Below, piece after piece: positions 1-8,935 of a stretch of 64,000 nucleotides of DNA. Source of the stretch: Arthrobacter alkaliphilus (GTDB taxonomy: Bacteria; Actinomycetota; Actinomycetes; Actinomycetales; Micrococcaceae); contig NZ_JAKEEC010000005.1 of assembly GCF_021483235.1 (NCBI RefSeq), positions 1-64,000 on the forward strand. The letters are read 5' to 3'. The translations under genes and the position numbers were made by a program. Within the stretch, counting starts at the first letter, position 1, and every line of letters begins with the position of its first letter. The notes under the pieces are model-generated. The model saw only the letters and a program-made list of their open reading frames with translations. It did no database searches and had not been told where the DNA came from.

Positions 1-95
1 GCACTGGCGGCAAGACCGGCAAGCACGGTGACGGAAGCGGCAACGGCCTCCACGGCCGCCGCGCTCTCCGCACCCCAGACTGTCCTTCGATCCAT
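1..95 (-). CDS. Partial hypothetical protein (N-terminus only)
   Basis: An open frame starts at ATG 93-95 on the minus strand, preceded by a purine-rich GAGGGTGGGGG stretch that can serve as ribosome binding site. It runs off the left edge of the window after 31 codons. The visible residues begin MDRRTVWGAESAAAVEAV and turn alanine/valine-rich, compatible with a signal or membrane segment but not diagnostic. No family can be assigned. It is divergent from the gene that starts at 288. Confidence 0.35.
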   Translation of the reverse strand, partial: MDRRTVWGAESAAAVEAVAASVTVLAGLAAS

Positions 96-275
96 ACCCC
101 CACCCTCACACGAGGCACCGACAATTTAGCGTCCAAGGCGTCAACGGCCCGGAAAATCGCCAAAAAACACCGCCGGGTACCGCGACCAAGGTTCCAAGGA
201 ACCATGGGATGTTTCTATAAGCGGCACGTAGTGATCTGTGTCGCTCAGTGGAACCTCTGTGATATGACCCGGTGG

Positions 276-281
276 TAGGTT
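276..281 (+). promoter_or_regulatory. -10 element (TAGGTT), leaderless type
   Basis: TAGGTT is followed by six bases (CGGCTC) and then the ATG at 288. This places the likely transcript start on the start codon. No ribosome binding site is present. Confidence 0.5.
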
Positions 282-287
282 CGGCTC

Positions 288-1217
288 ATGACCGACGAGG
301 ACGCTGCCCTGCCGCCTGAATGTTACGTTACGGACTGGCCCTGGCCCGACCGCTCGCGCCCTCCCATGCCGCCAGGGTGGTCAGTTAAAGGCTTCGCGGA
401 TGATTTCTGCTGGCTTGGCGAGGACGTCCTTATCAATGCCGAAACGGATGTCCTTCCGCCGGGCTGCGAGGACAGTGTCTGGATCCTTCACAATCAGTAC
501 GTTTGCCCACCTGGCATCGACCCCGGAGCGCTGGCTGACGAGGATAACCCCAACCCCTACCCTGTCGCCCCTCCGCCCGAATTTGTTCGGGTGAGGTGGG
601 AGGAAGTAGCGGACATAAAGGGTGTTCCACTACGGGGGACGTTCTGGGATGGACTTGAAGTTCCTCCGTGCTTCCGGTGGGACGCTTTCCTGAGTTGGCG
701 TGAAGCATCACTCATAATTCCGGGCGCTGAGTTTGTGTATCAGCCGGTGGATGCGACCATCGGCCACGTGGAGTTGGAGGCACTCCTGCCGCTGCTAAGG
801 GCTGCGACAACAGCGGACCGGATGGAGTCAATATTCCACGCTGAGGGCCTGTTCGAGGATCACACTTTGGGTTGTGTCCTCGATATAGACAGCGTGCTGC
901 ATCGGCGTGTCTTCTCCTTCAAGCTCGACGACTTGCTGCCCACCATGCTTAGACCAGACGCTCCAACCGTGACGCCAGAGTTCTGGTGGCCGGAGGACAG
1001 GGCGTGGGTTGTCTGGACTGATTGGGATCTGTCCGGCTCTAAGGTCTTTGGCAGCAAGAAACTGATCGAGGAACTGAGGCGGCATCCTGACCTCGAAACT
1101 CTTGACTGGCTCCCGGTCCGAGTGCACACGCCGTCATCGCCCCGGGCCTCCGAGCCATTGGGTAGTGAGCCCCGTGACACCCAGGGCACAACGGGGGGCC
1201 GGCGGCGTCTGGGGTAG
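288..1217 (+). CDS. Hypothetical protein, 309 aa
   Basis: This soluble acidic protein is rich in Trp and Pro, with no signal peptide or membrane segment. I do not recognise the family. A conspicuous late block, around residues 240-255, reads WVVWTDWDLSGSKVFGS and is followed by a helix ending in DLETLDW; such blocks occur in uncharacterised, immunity-like actinobacterial proteins, but that is only an impression. The last 30 residues are low-complexity (Ser/Pro/Gly/Arg) and may be a degraded tail. By eye its codon use looks less GC-biased than that of its neighbours, which could mean acquisition by transfer. It converges with the histidine kinase gene. Confidence 0.6.
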   Translation: MTDEDAALPPECYVTDWPWPDRSRPPMPPGWSVKGFADDFCWLGEDVLINAETDVLPPGCEDSVWILHNQYVCPPGIDPGALADEDNPNPYPVAPPPEFVRVRWEEVADIKGVPLRGTFWDGLEVPPCFRWDAFLSWREASLIIPGAEFVYQPVDATIGHVELEALLPLLRAATTADRMESIFHAEGLFEDHTLGCVLDIDSVLHRRVFSFKLDDLLPTMLRPDAPTVTPEFWWPEDRAWVVWTDWDLSGSKVFGSKKLIEELRRHPDLETLDWLPVRVHTPSSPRASEPLGSEPRDTQGTTGGRRRLG

Positions 1218-1310
1218 AGAGTCCCGAGCCCCGGGCTCCAGGGGCCCTCCCGCCGTCGGCCCCGTCCAACGCCGGTCCCGGAGGGCCGGCTGGTCTGCAT
1301 CAAGCCGTTG

Positions 1311-1331
1311 TGTTGATGTATTAATTCAACA
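1311..1331. other. Inverted repeat between convergent genes
   Basis: TGTTGA and TCAACA flank a 9-base AT-rich loop in the 200-base gap between the convergent gene ends at 1217 and 1421. The left part of the gap (about 1220-1290) holds GC-rich self-complementary stretches such as GAGCCCCGGGCTC. The gap probably carries transcription ends for both genes, but no clear U-tract terminator is seen. Confidence 0.3.
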
Positions 1332-1420
1332 TCTTTCCGCGCCCTAAGGCACGAGTGCCGCCTACTCGTTTTCCATGCACTGACGGCCGGACATGCCGGA
1401 AATCCTACGTGGGCACCCCA

Positions 1421-4189
1421 TCATCCAATGCCCTTTCGAGTCTCCTCGCCGGGCACCCAGCGATTCAGGGCCTCGCCGAGCGCTGCCAGGCCCACCGGTT
1501 TGCTGAGATAGTCATCCATTCCGGCTGCGAGGCATCGTTCGCGGTCTCCGTCCTGGGCGCCGGCCGTCATGGCGATGATGGGCAGGCGGACGGAGCCCAT
1601 CTCCCGTGCCCGAACGGCTCTGGTGGCCTCGAAGCCGTCCATGACGGGCATGTGGCAATCCATGAGCACAGCGGCATATGTACGGGCCGCGATGGCGGAG
1701 ATTGCCTCAGCACCATCCGAAGCGACCTCGGCGACGTAGCCCAGTTTGGCGACCATTTCACAGGCGACGAGCTGGTTCACCGCATTGTCCTCCACCACAA
1801 GGATCCTCCCTTTGGAGGGCCGGTCCTGCGTCGGAGGCTGCGTAGGTGCGGATGCAGGCCTCGATCTTGGGTTTTCCGCTACGAGCCGCGTCAGGCGGTC
1901 GAAGAGTTCCGAGCCGCGGACCGGCTTCGTCAGCCATTCACTGATTCCCGCGCTGGTCATTTCGGTCTTGGACAGCTGGGACCCGGAGGTCAGCATCATC
2001 AGCCGGATGCCCTGCAGCTCGGAGTCGCTCGAGAGCTTCTGGGCAAGCTCCAGGCCGTCCATGTCGGGCATGAACATGTCGAGCACGGCAATGTCGAAGG
2101 GTTTCCCTTCGGCTGCCGCCTCCTGTGACCGGTCGAGCGCCGTGCGGGCGTCGGCAACCGGTTCCGGTCGCAGGCCCCAGGTGTTCAATTGTGATTCCAA
2201 GACGAACCTGTTGGTGGCATTGTCGTCGACGACCAACACACGCAGACCTGCCAGCTGGCTAGGGACCGTGCGGCCGGGAACCGACGCGGGTTCCTCGGCG
2301 ATCGGCAATCGCAGGGAGAACCAGAACGTGCTTCCCTCGCCGGGAGTACTGGTCAAACCGATGTCTCCGCCCATCACTTCGGTCAGACGCCGGCAGATGG
2401 CCAACCCCAGCCCGGTTCCACCGTACCGACGCGTGGTGGAGGCATCCGCTTGCGAGAACGAGTCGAAAAGGCGCGAATGATCCGCAGCGTCGATGCCGAT
2501 ACCGGTATCGCTGACCTCGAATCGCACAAGCGCCGTTCGTGCGTCCTGGTCCTCGAGGGTTACCCGGATGGCAACTTCACCCGACGCGGTGAACTTTACG
2601 GCGTTTGAAGCGAGGTTCAACAGCACCTGGCGGATCCGGCCGGCATCACCGACCAATTGCGCGGGCACATCGGGGTGGCAGTACGCGATAAGTTCCAGTC
2701 CTTTGCCTTGGGCTGCTTCGGCAAGGAGCGAGGCGACTTCCTCCATCAGGTCCTGCGGATCGAAGGGCATGGTGTCGAGATCGATCTTGCCCGCTTCCAG
2801 TTTCGAGAAGTCCAAAATGTCGTTAATCAGGGTCAATAGAGCTCCGGCAGCGGTCTGGACCCCTTCGGCGTACTTGCGCTGCGTCTCATCGAGCGGGGTG
2901 TCCAACAACAGTGTTGTCAGGCCGATGACCCCATTCATGGGGGTGCGGATCTCATGGCTCATCGTGGCGAGGAACTCGGATTTCAACCTGCTCGATTCCA
3001 AGGCAGCCTCCCGGGCGGCCAACAGCTCCGCTTCCGCGGCACGCCGGGCGGTTATGTCCTGCTCGATGCTCGCAATTCCTATGACCCCCTTTTCGCCGCG
3101 GATCGGAGAGACCGTGAGGGACACGGGAACGATGGACCCATCCTTGCGCATCCGGTCTGTTTCGAAGCTGCGGGCCTGGCCGCCATTCCGGACAGCGGCC
3201 AGCATCTCATCGTCAGCTTGTAGGTATTCCGGAATGAGGAGCCGGACGTTCTGCCCGGTGGCTTCGGCAGCAGCGTAGCCGTAGAGCTTCTCCGCTGCGG
3301 GGTTCCAGCTGGTGATGAGCCCCGTGGGCGTCATGCCGATGATGGCGTCAGCCGACGACTCGACGATCGCCGCCAGGCCCTCCACCTGGGCGAGTGCCTC
3401 CCGCGCCTGGTCCTGTGCGCGCTGACGTAAAGTGACGTCACGGAAACTCCAGACCCGTCCCACGATCTCATCCCCGACCTGCTGGGGCCGTGAATAGCGC
3501 TCAAACGTCCGTCCGTCATGGAATTCCAGCATGTCCAGGCTCTCCGCACCCGGATCGGCGTACAGTTCCTGGACCTTGCCGATGAAGCCGTCGGGATCCT
3601 TGAGCTGTTCGAGGACGAAAGCCAACAACCGGCCGTCGTCGTGGGATTCCATAAGCTCGGCGGGGATGCCCCACAACTCGGCAAAGCGTTCGTTCGCCCC
3701 TGCGATTGTGCCGTCCGCGGCGACAACCAGAATGCCGTCGGCCGTGGACTCAAGGGTGGCACGGAGAAGGGAGAGGGCATCGCGCAGCTCGGCATCAACG
3801 CGGACGCGGTCACTTACTTCGCGGATGGAGGCTACGAGTTGCAGGTCCGGACCGGCGCCCAGGGGAGCGAAGCTGACCTCAATGGGAAATTCGGCGCCGT
3901 CCCGATGGCGTCCGAATAGTTTCAGGTCAGAACCGGCCCGGCGTCCTTCTGGATGGCGCTCGAAGAGGCCCCGGATGTCGACACGATGGCCCTCGAACCG
4001 CGCCGGAAGCAGCATCTCATAATGATTGCCGAGCAGCTCGCCACGCGAATAACCAAAAAGCCGCTGCGAATACGCATTACTGAACGTGATCTCACCGTTC
4101 GCGTCGATCACGAGCAACGCGTCCGGCACGGCCTCGACCAGTCCGCTCAAAAAGCCGGGCTGATCCAGCGGCCCCATTTCGTTTGTCAT
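1421..4189 (-). CDS. Hybrid sensor histidine kinase / response regulator with three PAS domains
   Basis: A cytosolic multi-domain kinase of about 922 residues. In order it has three PAS domains (roughly residues 15-390), a HisKA domain with the phospho-acceptor in SHEIRTPMNG (His about 412), and an HATPase domain with the N-box NLASNAVKF and the G-boxes DTGIGI and GGTGLGL. Two receiver domains follow: the first begins LRVLVVDDN and has its Asp in VLDMFMPDMDG; the second begins RILVVEDN and has its Asp in MDCHMPVMDG. There is no transmembrane segment and no C-terminal HPt domain, so phosphate must go to a separate protein. The start at ATG 4187-4189 (MTNEMGPLD) has a GGGGGC stretch just upstream. 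An in-frame ATG at 4291 would add 34 uncharacteristic residues. The signal sensed is unknown. Confidence 0.92.
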   Translation of the reverse strand: MTNEMGPLDQPGFLSGLVEAVPDALLVIDANGEITFSNAYSQRLFGYSRGELLGNHYEMLLPARFEGHRVDIRGLFERHPEGRRAGSDLKLFGRHRDGAEFPIEVSFAPLGAGPDLQLVASIREVSDRVRVDAELRDALSLLRATLESTADGILVVAADGTIAGANERFAELWGIPAELMESHDDGRLLAFVLEQLKDPDGFIGKVQELYADPGAESLDMLEFHDGRTFERYSRPQQVGDEIVGRVWSFRDVTLRQRAQDQAREALAQVEGLAAIVESSADAIIGMTPTGLITSWNPAAEKLYGYAAAEATGQNVRLLIPEYLQADDEMLAAVRNGGQARSFETDRMRKDGSIVPVSLTVSPIRGEKGVIGIASIEQDITARRAAEAELLAAREAALESSRLKSEFLATMSHEIRTPMNGVIGLTTLLLDTPLDETQRKYAEGVQTAAGALLTLINDILDFSKLEAGKIDLDTMPFDPQDLMEEVASLLAEAAQGKGLELIAYCHPDVPAQLVGDAGRIRQVLLNLASNAVKFTASGEVAIRVTLEDQDARTALVRFEVSDTGIGIDAADHSRLFDSFSQADASTTRRYGGTGLGLAICRRLTEVMGGDIGLTSTPGEGSTFWFSLRLPIAEEPASVPGRTVPSQLAGLRVLVVDDNATNRFVLESQLNTWGLRPEPVADARTALDRSQEAAAEGKPFDIAVLDMFMPDMDGLELAQKLSSDSELQGIRLMMLTSGSQLSKTEMTSAGISEWLTKPVRGSELFDRLTRLVAENPRSRPASAPTQPPTQDRPSKGRILVVEDNAVNQLVACEMVAKLGYVAEVASDGAEAISAIAARTYAAVLMDCHMPVMDGFEATRAVRAREMGSVRLPIIAMTAGAQDGDRERCLAAGMDDYLSKPVGLAALGEALNRWVPGEETRKGIG

Positions 4190-4328
4190 TTCGGCCCCCA
4201 GAGCTGAACGGATGACAAGCGCGGCCGCATCCGCGGACGCGTGGGGTGTGCCGGGGTGGCCCTCCCATGGACAGATTATCCGGGAAAGCACTCGAAAGCA
4301 TCAGATATCCGCCAGCTACTTCCGTCCC

Positions 4329-5249
4329 CTACAACCACCGCTGCCGTTTCGGGAAGGGAACCCGGTCCAAGTCGTTCGCGGCCATGACGGCGGCACCACC
4401 GGACCGCGCCCGGGCTTGCTCGGCCAGCCTTCCGACGTCGGGATAGCGCGACGAGAAATGGGTCAAGATGAGCATGCCCGCTTCGGCGGTGGCAGCCAAC
4501 GCACCGGCCTGTCCGGCAGTGAGGTGACGGTACTGCGCGGCGAGCCCGCCGTCGTCGTCGCTGAAAGTGGACTCAGCCACTAGAAGGTCCGCACCCGTGG
4601 CGAGCTCCTCGGCACCGTCGCATGGCGCCGTATCCATCACGAATGCGAAGCTCTGCCCGGGCCTCGGGACGCTCACGTCTTCCAAGCGCACCCCGCCCAG
4701 GCTCCCGTCCCGCTGCAGGCGGCCAATATCAGATCCGGTAATTCCGGCCGCCGCGAGCCGCTCCGGCAGAAGGCTGCGTCCCTCGGGCTCCACAACCCTG
4801 TAGCCGTACGTCTCGATTCGATGGAGCAGTGGGCGCACTTCCACCCCCTCGGCGATGGCACCGCCACTACCGTGGGGATGAAGCCGGAGGTCGACGCCGG
4901 GAGACGCCACGGCCACGAGCGCGCGGATCATGTCCTCCCCGGACGCGGGAAAGTGCAGGTGCACCGGGTGGTCCACCCCGTCCAGGGCCATGCGCGAAAT
5001 CACCCCCGGGAGCCCGAAACAATGGTCGCCGTGCACGTGGGTGATGCAGATGCGCGTGATCCGGCTGGCCGAGACGCCGGCTTGGATCATCTGCCGCTGG
5101 GTACCTTCTCCAGGATCGAAGAGCAGGCCCTCGCCATCCCAATGCAGCACGTATCCGTTGTGGTTGCGGGTCCGGGTGGGGACCTGGGAGGCGGTGCCGA
5201 GAACCACGAATTCACGCATGGAACCGAGTGTCTCATTACTTGGCACCAT
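4329..5249 (-). CDS. rnz: Ribonuclease Z (tRNA 3' processing endonuclease)
   Basis: A metallo-beta-lactamase-fold nuclease that trims the 3' trailer of tRNA precursors lacking an encoded CCA. The zinc-binding signature THVHGDHCFGLPG lies at about residues 70-82 (His71, His73, Asp75, His76), and the C-terminal HFSSRYPD block holds a further metal ligand. The length of 306 aa is normal for the bacterial form. The ATG at 5249 has a strong GAGGGGG binding site five bases upstream. Homologues usually begin at the equivalent of MREFVVLG, an in-frame ATG at 5219, so ten residues of the N-terminus are uncertain. Confidence 0.92.
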   Translation of the reverse strand: MVPSNETLGSMREFVVLGTASQVPTRTRNHNGYVLHWDGEGLLFDPGEGTQRQMIQAGVSASRITRICITHVHGDHCFGLPGVISRMALDGVDHPVHLHFPASGEDMIRALVAVASPGVDLRLHPHGSGGAIAEGVEVRPLLHRIETYGYRVVEPEGRSLLPERLAAAGITGSDIGRLQRDGSLGGVRLEDVSVPRPGQSFAFVMDTAPCDGAEELATGADLLVAESTFSDDDGGLAAQYRHLTAGQAGALAATAEAGMLILTHFSSRYPDVGRLAEQARARSGGAAVMAANDLDRVPFPKRQRWL

Positions 5250-5277
5250 CCAGGCCCCCTCGCTCCGCCCGGCCGGC

Positions 5278-5311
5278 GCTAGATCGAACCGCCGGAGCTA
5301 GATCGAACCGC
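5278..5311. repeat. 15-base direct repeat, two copies
   Basis: GCTAGATCGAACCGC occurs at 5278-5292 and again at 5297-5311. The right copy contains the TAG stop codon and last codons of the YhcG-type nuclease gene. The left copy repeats that gene end just downstream, which suggests a small local duplication. Confidence 0.6.
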
Positions 5312-6437
5312 GGCCGACGGCGGGCGCACGCCCCTCGGCCGGTTCGTCAGCCAGTTCCGCCTCGAGGAGTTCGATACTCGGCAAGCTCGAAGCGAGTTCC
5401 TCAGGGAGCGATTCGATGATCTTGCTTTGCCATTCCGATACGCCGATGGGCAGGTTGATTCCCCGCAACGCATACTCGGCCACCACGTTGTTCTTCTCCT
5501 TGCAGAGCAGGAGGCCGATGGTTGGCTTGTCATCCGGGTGTGCCAACAGATCGTCAACAGCGGCCATGTACATGCCTAGCTGGCCGACAAATCCGGGCTC
5601 AAACTTCACGGCCTTGAGCTCGATCACAACGTAGCAGCGGAGCTTCAAATGATAGAAGAGGAGATCCGCGAAGAACTCATCACCGTTGATTTCCAAACGG
5701 ACTTGCTCGCCGACGAAGGCGAAGCCTTGGCCCAGTTCCAGGAGGAACTTTTCCACATGCTGGACAAGTTGAAGTTCCAGTTCCCGCTCGTCGCGGCGGT
5801 CGGTCATCGCCACGAAGTCGAATACATACGGGTCCTTGGTGGCTTGTTGGGCAAGATCCGAGTCCGCCGGCATCATGGTGTTCTTGAAGTTGGTAATAGC
5901 CTGTCCGGAGCGCTCATGGAGGCGCGTTTCGATCTGATGGGCAAGAACGTTGCGCGACCATCCGTGTTCGACGGCGGCCGCGGCGTACCAGAGGCGGGTC
6001 GCGGCGTCGTCGAGCTTCTCAAGCAGTGCGATCTGGTGGTACCAAGGCAATGTTGCAAGCGGCGCTTGCAACATTGGGAACTCCGGCCAAGCCTGGGCGA
6101 AGGTCTTCATGTAGCGGAGGTTCCTCGGCGAGAACCCCTTCGAACCGGGGAACCGCGTTCGGATGTCCGCCGAGAGGCGGGTGACCACCTTGGAACCCCA
6201 GCCTTGCTCCGATTCCCGCTGTGCCAGTTGCCGGCCGATGGACCAGTAGGACGCGAGCAACGTTCTGTTCGCTGCGGAAATGGCCCGTGAGCGTCCTGTG
6301 CTTACTTCCCGGGAGACGCTGGCAAGCAGCTCCGGGTACCAGTCCGGCATGGAAGTTCGCGCAGGGGGAGCCGTAAATCCCGCGGCGGGTGCCGTGGGGG
6401 TCATTTCCGGTTTCAGTCCATGGCTTTGCACTGGCAT
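5298..6437 (-). CDS. YhcG/DUF1016-family PDDEXK nuclease
   Basis: A two-part protein of 379 aa. The N-terminal DUF1016 domain (about residues 35-190, including YWSIGRQLAQRE and FSPRNLRYMKTFAQAWP) precedes a PDDEXK-type nuclease domain. The catalytic set appears intact: an acidic residue in GEQVRLEING, Asp258 in FADLLFYH, and the E-x-K motif Glu273-Leu-Lys275. YhcG-like proteins are common on islands and near restriction systems, and their role is not settled. Here no methylase or specificity subunit is adjacent, so the gene stands alone. The start is uncertain: an AGAGGG site lies directly before the ATG at 6437, and a GTG two codons later is equally placed. Confidence 0.85.
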   Translation of the reverse strand: MPVQSHGLKPEMTPTAPAAGFTAPPARTSMPDWYPELLASVSREVSTGRSRAISAANRTLLASYWSIGRQLAQRESEQGWGSKVVTRLSADIRTRFPGSKGFSPRNLRYMKTFAQAWPEFPMLQAPLATLPWYHQIALLEKLDDAATRLWYAAAAVEHGWSRNVLAHQIETRLHERSGQAITNFKNTMMPADSDLAQQATKDPYVFDFVAMTDRRDERELELQLVQHVEKFLLELGQGFAFVGEQVRLEINGDEFFADLLFYHLKLRCYVVIELKAVKFEPGFVGQLGMYMAAVDDLLAHPDDKPTIGLLLCKEKNNVVAEYALRGINLPIGVSEWQSKIIESLPEELASSLPSIELLEAELADEPAEGRAPAVGRGSI

Positions 6438-6620
6438 CCCTCTTTTGTGGTGGCTCTACGCCGACGACGGTTTGTCAGGCGCTTCGTGAAAAAAGGTATG
6501 GGGGAGGGCAGACAATTTAGGAACATCGGCACGGAACCGCCAGGCCGCCCGGTTGGCCGTCCGCAGCCTGTTCCCACGACGGCCCAACGCTCGTAATCTG
6601 AATCCTGGGAGGTGGTTCCT

Positions 6621-6815
6621 GTGGAAGCAGCCCAGGGAGATCGGATCATCATTCATGGCAGAACGGTCGGCGCGTCCGACCGGCACGGCGAGATCATCGA
6701 AGTCCGCGGTGCAAATGGTGCGCCGCCGTATTTCGTGCGCTTTGACGACGGCCACGAGACCATCCTGTATCCAGGTGGTGATTTCACGATCGATCACACA
6801 AGCGGCGGGCGGTAG
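6621..6815 (+). CDS. DUF1918 domain protein
   Basis: A 64-residue protein that matches the DUF1918 pattern: a GDRIIIHGRTVG opening, then the GEIIEVRGANGAPPYFVRF core and a DGHETILYPG end. This is a small SH3-like beta-barrel fold found mainly in actinobacteria; its function is unknown. The GTG at 6621 is preferred because GGGAGGT lies seven bases upstream; an upstream in-frame GTG at 6612 overlaps that site. Confidence 0.85.
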   Translation: MEAAQGDRIIIHGRTVGASDRHGEIIEVRGANGAPPYFVRFDDGHETILYPGGDFTIDHTSGGR

Positions 6816-6945
6816 GCGCCCGTTCCTCTTCCTTGCCGGTTTGGCGGTCCGCCCGGGCGCGCGGCGCCTGCCGCATCGGGCGGCGGTGGCACCAGAAGAT
6901 ACAGTGGTTCTGAGTTCCACTACCGGACCGGCGAAAGGGCAGGCG

Positions 6946-7755
6946 TTGAGTATTGAGCTTCCGGACCTTGCGGAAGGCGACTTCTACTACGAATCCCTTG
7001 GGGGTGGGCGGTTCCGCTCAACCATCCATGCCCAGGGGGCGTGGAATCCGCACGAGCAGCACATGGCGCCGGCATCGGGCATCCTGGCGGACGCCCTGCT
7101 CCGGCATGAGCCGCGCGACGACGTCCGGATGGCCCGGCTCAGCTACGAAATCCTGGGATTGATCCCGGGCGGCGAATTCGAAATCACCACAACCACGCTC
7201 CGCCCGGGCAGGACGATTGAGTTGGTGCAGGCGGAACTCTCGGCGGCGGGGCGCGTGGCAATCCGCGCCACTGCCTGGCGCATGGCCACGAGCGACACGA
7301 GTGCGGTCGCCGCCGTAGAAGACGCCGCAATGCCCGCCCCGGACGAATGCAAGCCGTGGGACGGTGCCAGCGTGTGGCCTGGCGGCTACATCCGGTCCCT
7401 CGAAATGCGGATAGCGGAAGGACACCGGGCCGGCTCGGGAAAGGTCTGGATCCGCACGGAGCATCCGCTCACCGATGCGGCGGACAGCCCCGATGTTGCC
7501 AGGCTCGTTGGACTCGTGGACACCGCCAACGGAATTGCCGCGCGCGTCTCACCGGGCAAGAACAGCTATATCTTCCCCAACCTTGACCTGCAGATCCACA
7601 TGTACCGTGAACCGGCGGGGCAATGGCTCGGCCTGGACAACCTCGTCTCCTTCGGCACTGACGGCATCGGCCTCACGTCCACGGTCCTTCACGACATCAG
7701 TGGCCCTTTCGGCCGGGCGGAGCAGATCCTCACGCTGAGGAAGACAGATGGCTGA
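6946..7755 (+). CDS. Thioesterase-like (TesB/4HBT_3-type) protein
   Basis: A protein of about 269 aa with the double hot-dog layout of TesB-like acyl-CoA thioesterases. The N-terminal half begins GGGRFRSTIHAQGAWNP and runs through GGEFEITTTTLRPGRTIELVQAEL. The C-terminal half has DTANGIAARVSPGKNSYIFPNLDLQIHMYREP, which matches the second repeat. The substrate cannot be predicted. The start is uncertain: TTG 6946 (with AAAGGG upstream) gives the most natural N-terminus, and GTG 6904 is an alternative. The stop overlaps the start of the next gene by eight bases, so the two are probably translated together. Confidence 0.75.
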   Translation: MSIELPDLAEGDFYYESLGGGRFRSTIHAQGAWNPHEQHMAPASGILADALLRHEPRDDVRMARLSYEILGLIPGGEFEITTTTLRPGRTIELVQAELSAAGRVAIRATAWRMATSDTSAVAAVEDAAMPAPDECKPWDGASVWPGGYIRSLEMRIAEGHRAGSGKVWIRTEHPLTDAADSPDVARLVGLVDTANGIAARVSPGKNSYIFPNLDLQIHMYREPAGQWLGLDNLVSFGTDGIGLTSTVLHDISGPFGRAEQILTLRKTDG

Positions 7756-8524
7756 GGACCTTGCGCGCACACAGCGCAAGCTGACGGTAGTGCGCCAGGA
7801 AGAATCGCTTGGCGCCGCCGCTGACCTGGACTTCGGAATCGAGCTCCTCAACCGTGCCCGCAGGGGACTGCTCGGCCCAACGCTGCGGTTGTACCGGCCG
7901 CGGCCTACGGTGGCGTTCGGGCAACGCGATGCCAAGCTGCCGGGATTCCAAGCCGCGTCCGAGGCTTGCCGGGACTTGGGTTTCGAACCATTGATCCGCA
8001 AGGCGGGCGGCCGGGCAGCGGCCTACCATGAGGGCACCTTGGTGGTCGACCATGTGGAGCCGCACGCCGATGCGATTGCCGGGGCGAAGTCCCGCTTTTC
8101 CTTCTTTGGCGAGCTTCTCGCGGGGGCGCTCCGCCGCGTCGGGGTTCAGGCCGCCGTCGGGGAGATCCCGCGCGAGTACTGCCCGGGCGAGTTCAGCGTC
8201 CACGGCCTGGATCCCGATTTTCCGACGCACCAGATCAAGCTTGTCGGCACCGCCCAAAGGGTGGTCTCCGGGGGATGGCTCTTCAGCTCGGTGATCGTCG
8301 TCGAGAACTCGGCTCCCATCCGCGAAGTCCTCACGGCCAGCTACGCCGCTCTCGGACTCGACTGGGATCCCGCCACTGCCGGGGCGGCAAATGACCTCTT
8401 GCCACAACTGGACGTACCCATGGTGCAGGACGCCGTCCTCGCCGCATACGGGGAATACGCCGAACTCATCGACGGCGATTTCCAGAGCCTGCTCCCTCTC
8501 GAGAGCACCAGCTCGCCGTCGTAG
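7748..8524 (+). CDS. Lipoate--protein ligase-family protein
   Basis: A 258-residue BPL/LplA-fold protein. The expected blocks are present: a loop LIRKAGGRAAAYHEGTLVVD in place of the RR.GG motif, the GEFSVHG block, and the conserved lysine in KLVGTAQR that binds the acyl-adenylate. Family members attach lipoate or octanoate to the lipoyl domains of 2-oxoacid dehydrogenases and the glycine cleavage H protein. Whether this one is a ligase or an octanoyl transferase cannot be told. It overlaps the thioesterase-like gene, so both may act on fatty acyl groups (inference). Confidence 0.82.
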   Translation: MAEDLARTQRKLTVVRQEESLGAAADLDFGIELLNRARRGLLGPTLRLYRPRPTVAFGQRDAKLPGFQAASEACRDLGFEPLIRKAGGRAAAYHEGTLVVDHVEPHADAIAGAKSRFSFFGELLAGALRRVGVQAAVGEIPREYCPGEFSVHGLDPDFPTHQIKLVGTAQRVVSGGWLFSSVIVVENSAPIREVLTASYAALGLDWDPATAGAANDLLPQLDVPMVQDAVLAAYGEYAELIDGDFQSLLPLESTSSPS

Positions 8525-8552
8525 CCCTCCCGGATGACCCGGCTGCCGAGGA

Positions 8553-8810
8553 TCAGGCGGCGAGGCGCGCTTCGACTTCAGCTGCGGACGGGTTGGTGGC
8601 CGCGGTGCCGTCCGGGAAAAGGACCGTGGGTACAGTCTGGTTGCCGCCGTTCAGTTTTTCCACGAGTTCGGCGGTGCCCTCAACCTCTTCGATGTTGATC
8701 TCGTTGTAGCCGATGCCCTTGGCGTCCAGCTGCTTCTTCAGACGGTTGCAATAACCGCACCAGGTGGTCGAGAACATGGTGATGGTGCCGGATTCGGGGG
8801 TGAAGTCCAC
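8553..8810 (-). CDS. mrx1: Mycoredoxin (glutaredoxin-like, CGYC)
   Basis: A complete 85-residue thioredoxin-fold protein with the redox motif Cys18-Gly-Tyr-Cys21 in TTWCGYC, the TVPTV cis-proline loop, and a C-terminal helix. CGYC glutaredoxins in actinobacteria reduce mycothiol mixed disulfides on proteins. The start is GTG 8810 (MDFTPESG) with AGGAGAATCC directly upstream. A 14-base palindrome lies about 80 bases before the start codon. Confidence 0.9.
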   Translation of the reverse strand: MDFTPESGTITMFSTTWCGYCNRLKKQLDAKGIGYNEINIEEVEGTAELVEKLNGGNQTVPTVLFPDGTAATNPSAAEVEARLAA

Positions 8811-8885
8811 GGATTCTCCTGCTGTCGTTGATTTGAACTACTCGCGTCAACGGTAACCCGGCAGGCGCTATTCCTTCGCGCGCAT

Positions 8886-8899
8886 GTGTCACATGACAC
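8886..8899. promoter_or_regulatory. Palindrome upstream of mycoredoxin, possible operator
   Basis: GTGTCA and TGACAC flank a CA dinucleotide, giving a perfect 14-base palindrome in the 125-base gap before mrx1. Its position suits a regulator-binding site. I cannot name the regulator. Confidence 0.35.
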
Positions 8900-8935
8900 G
8901 CAAGGGCTAATCATGCATATATTCGGCGCGCGGTC

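Noticed and set aside
1355-2128. 257-codon plus-strand frame over the histidine kinase receiver domains
   Set aside because: It is antisense to two well-formed REC domains and has no start signal.
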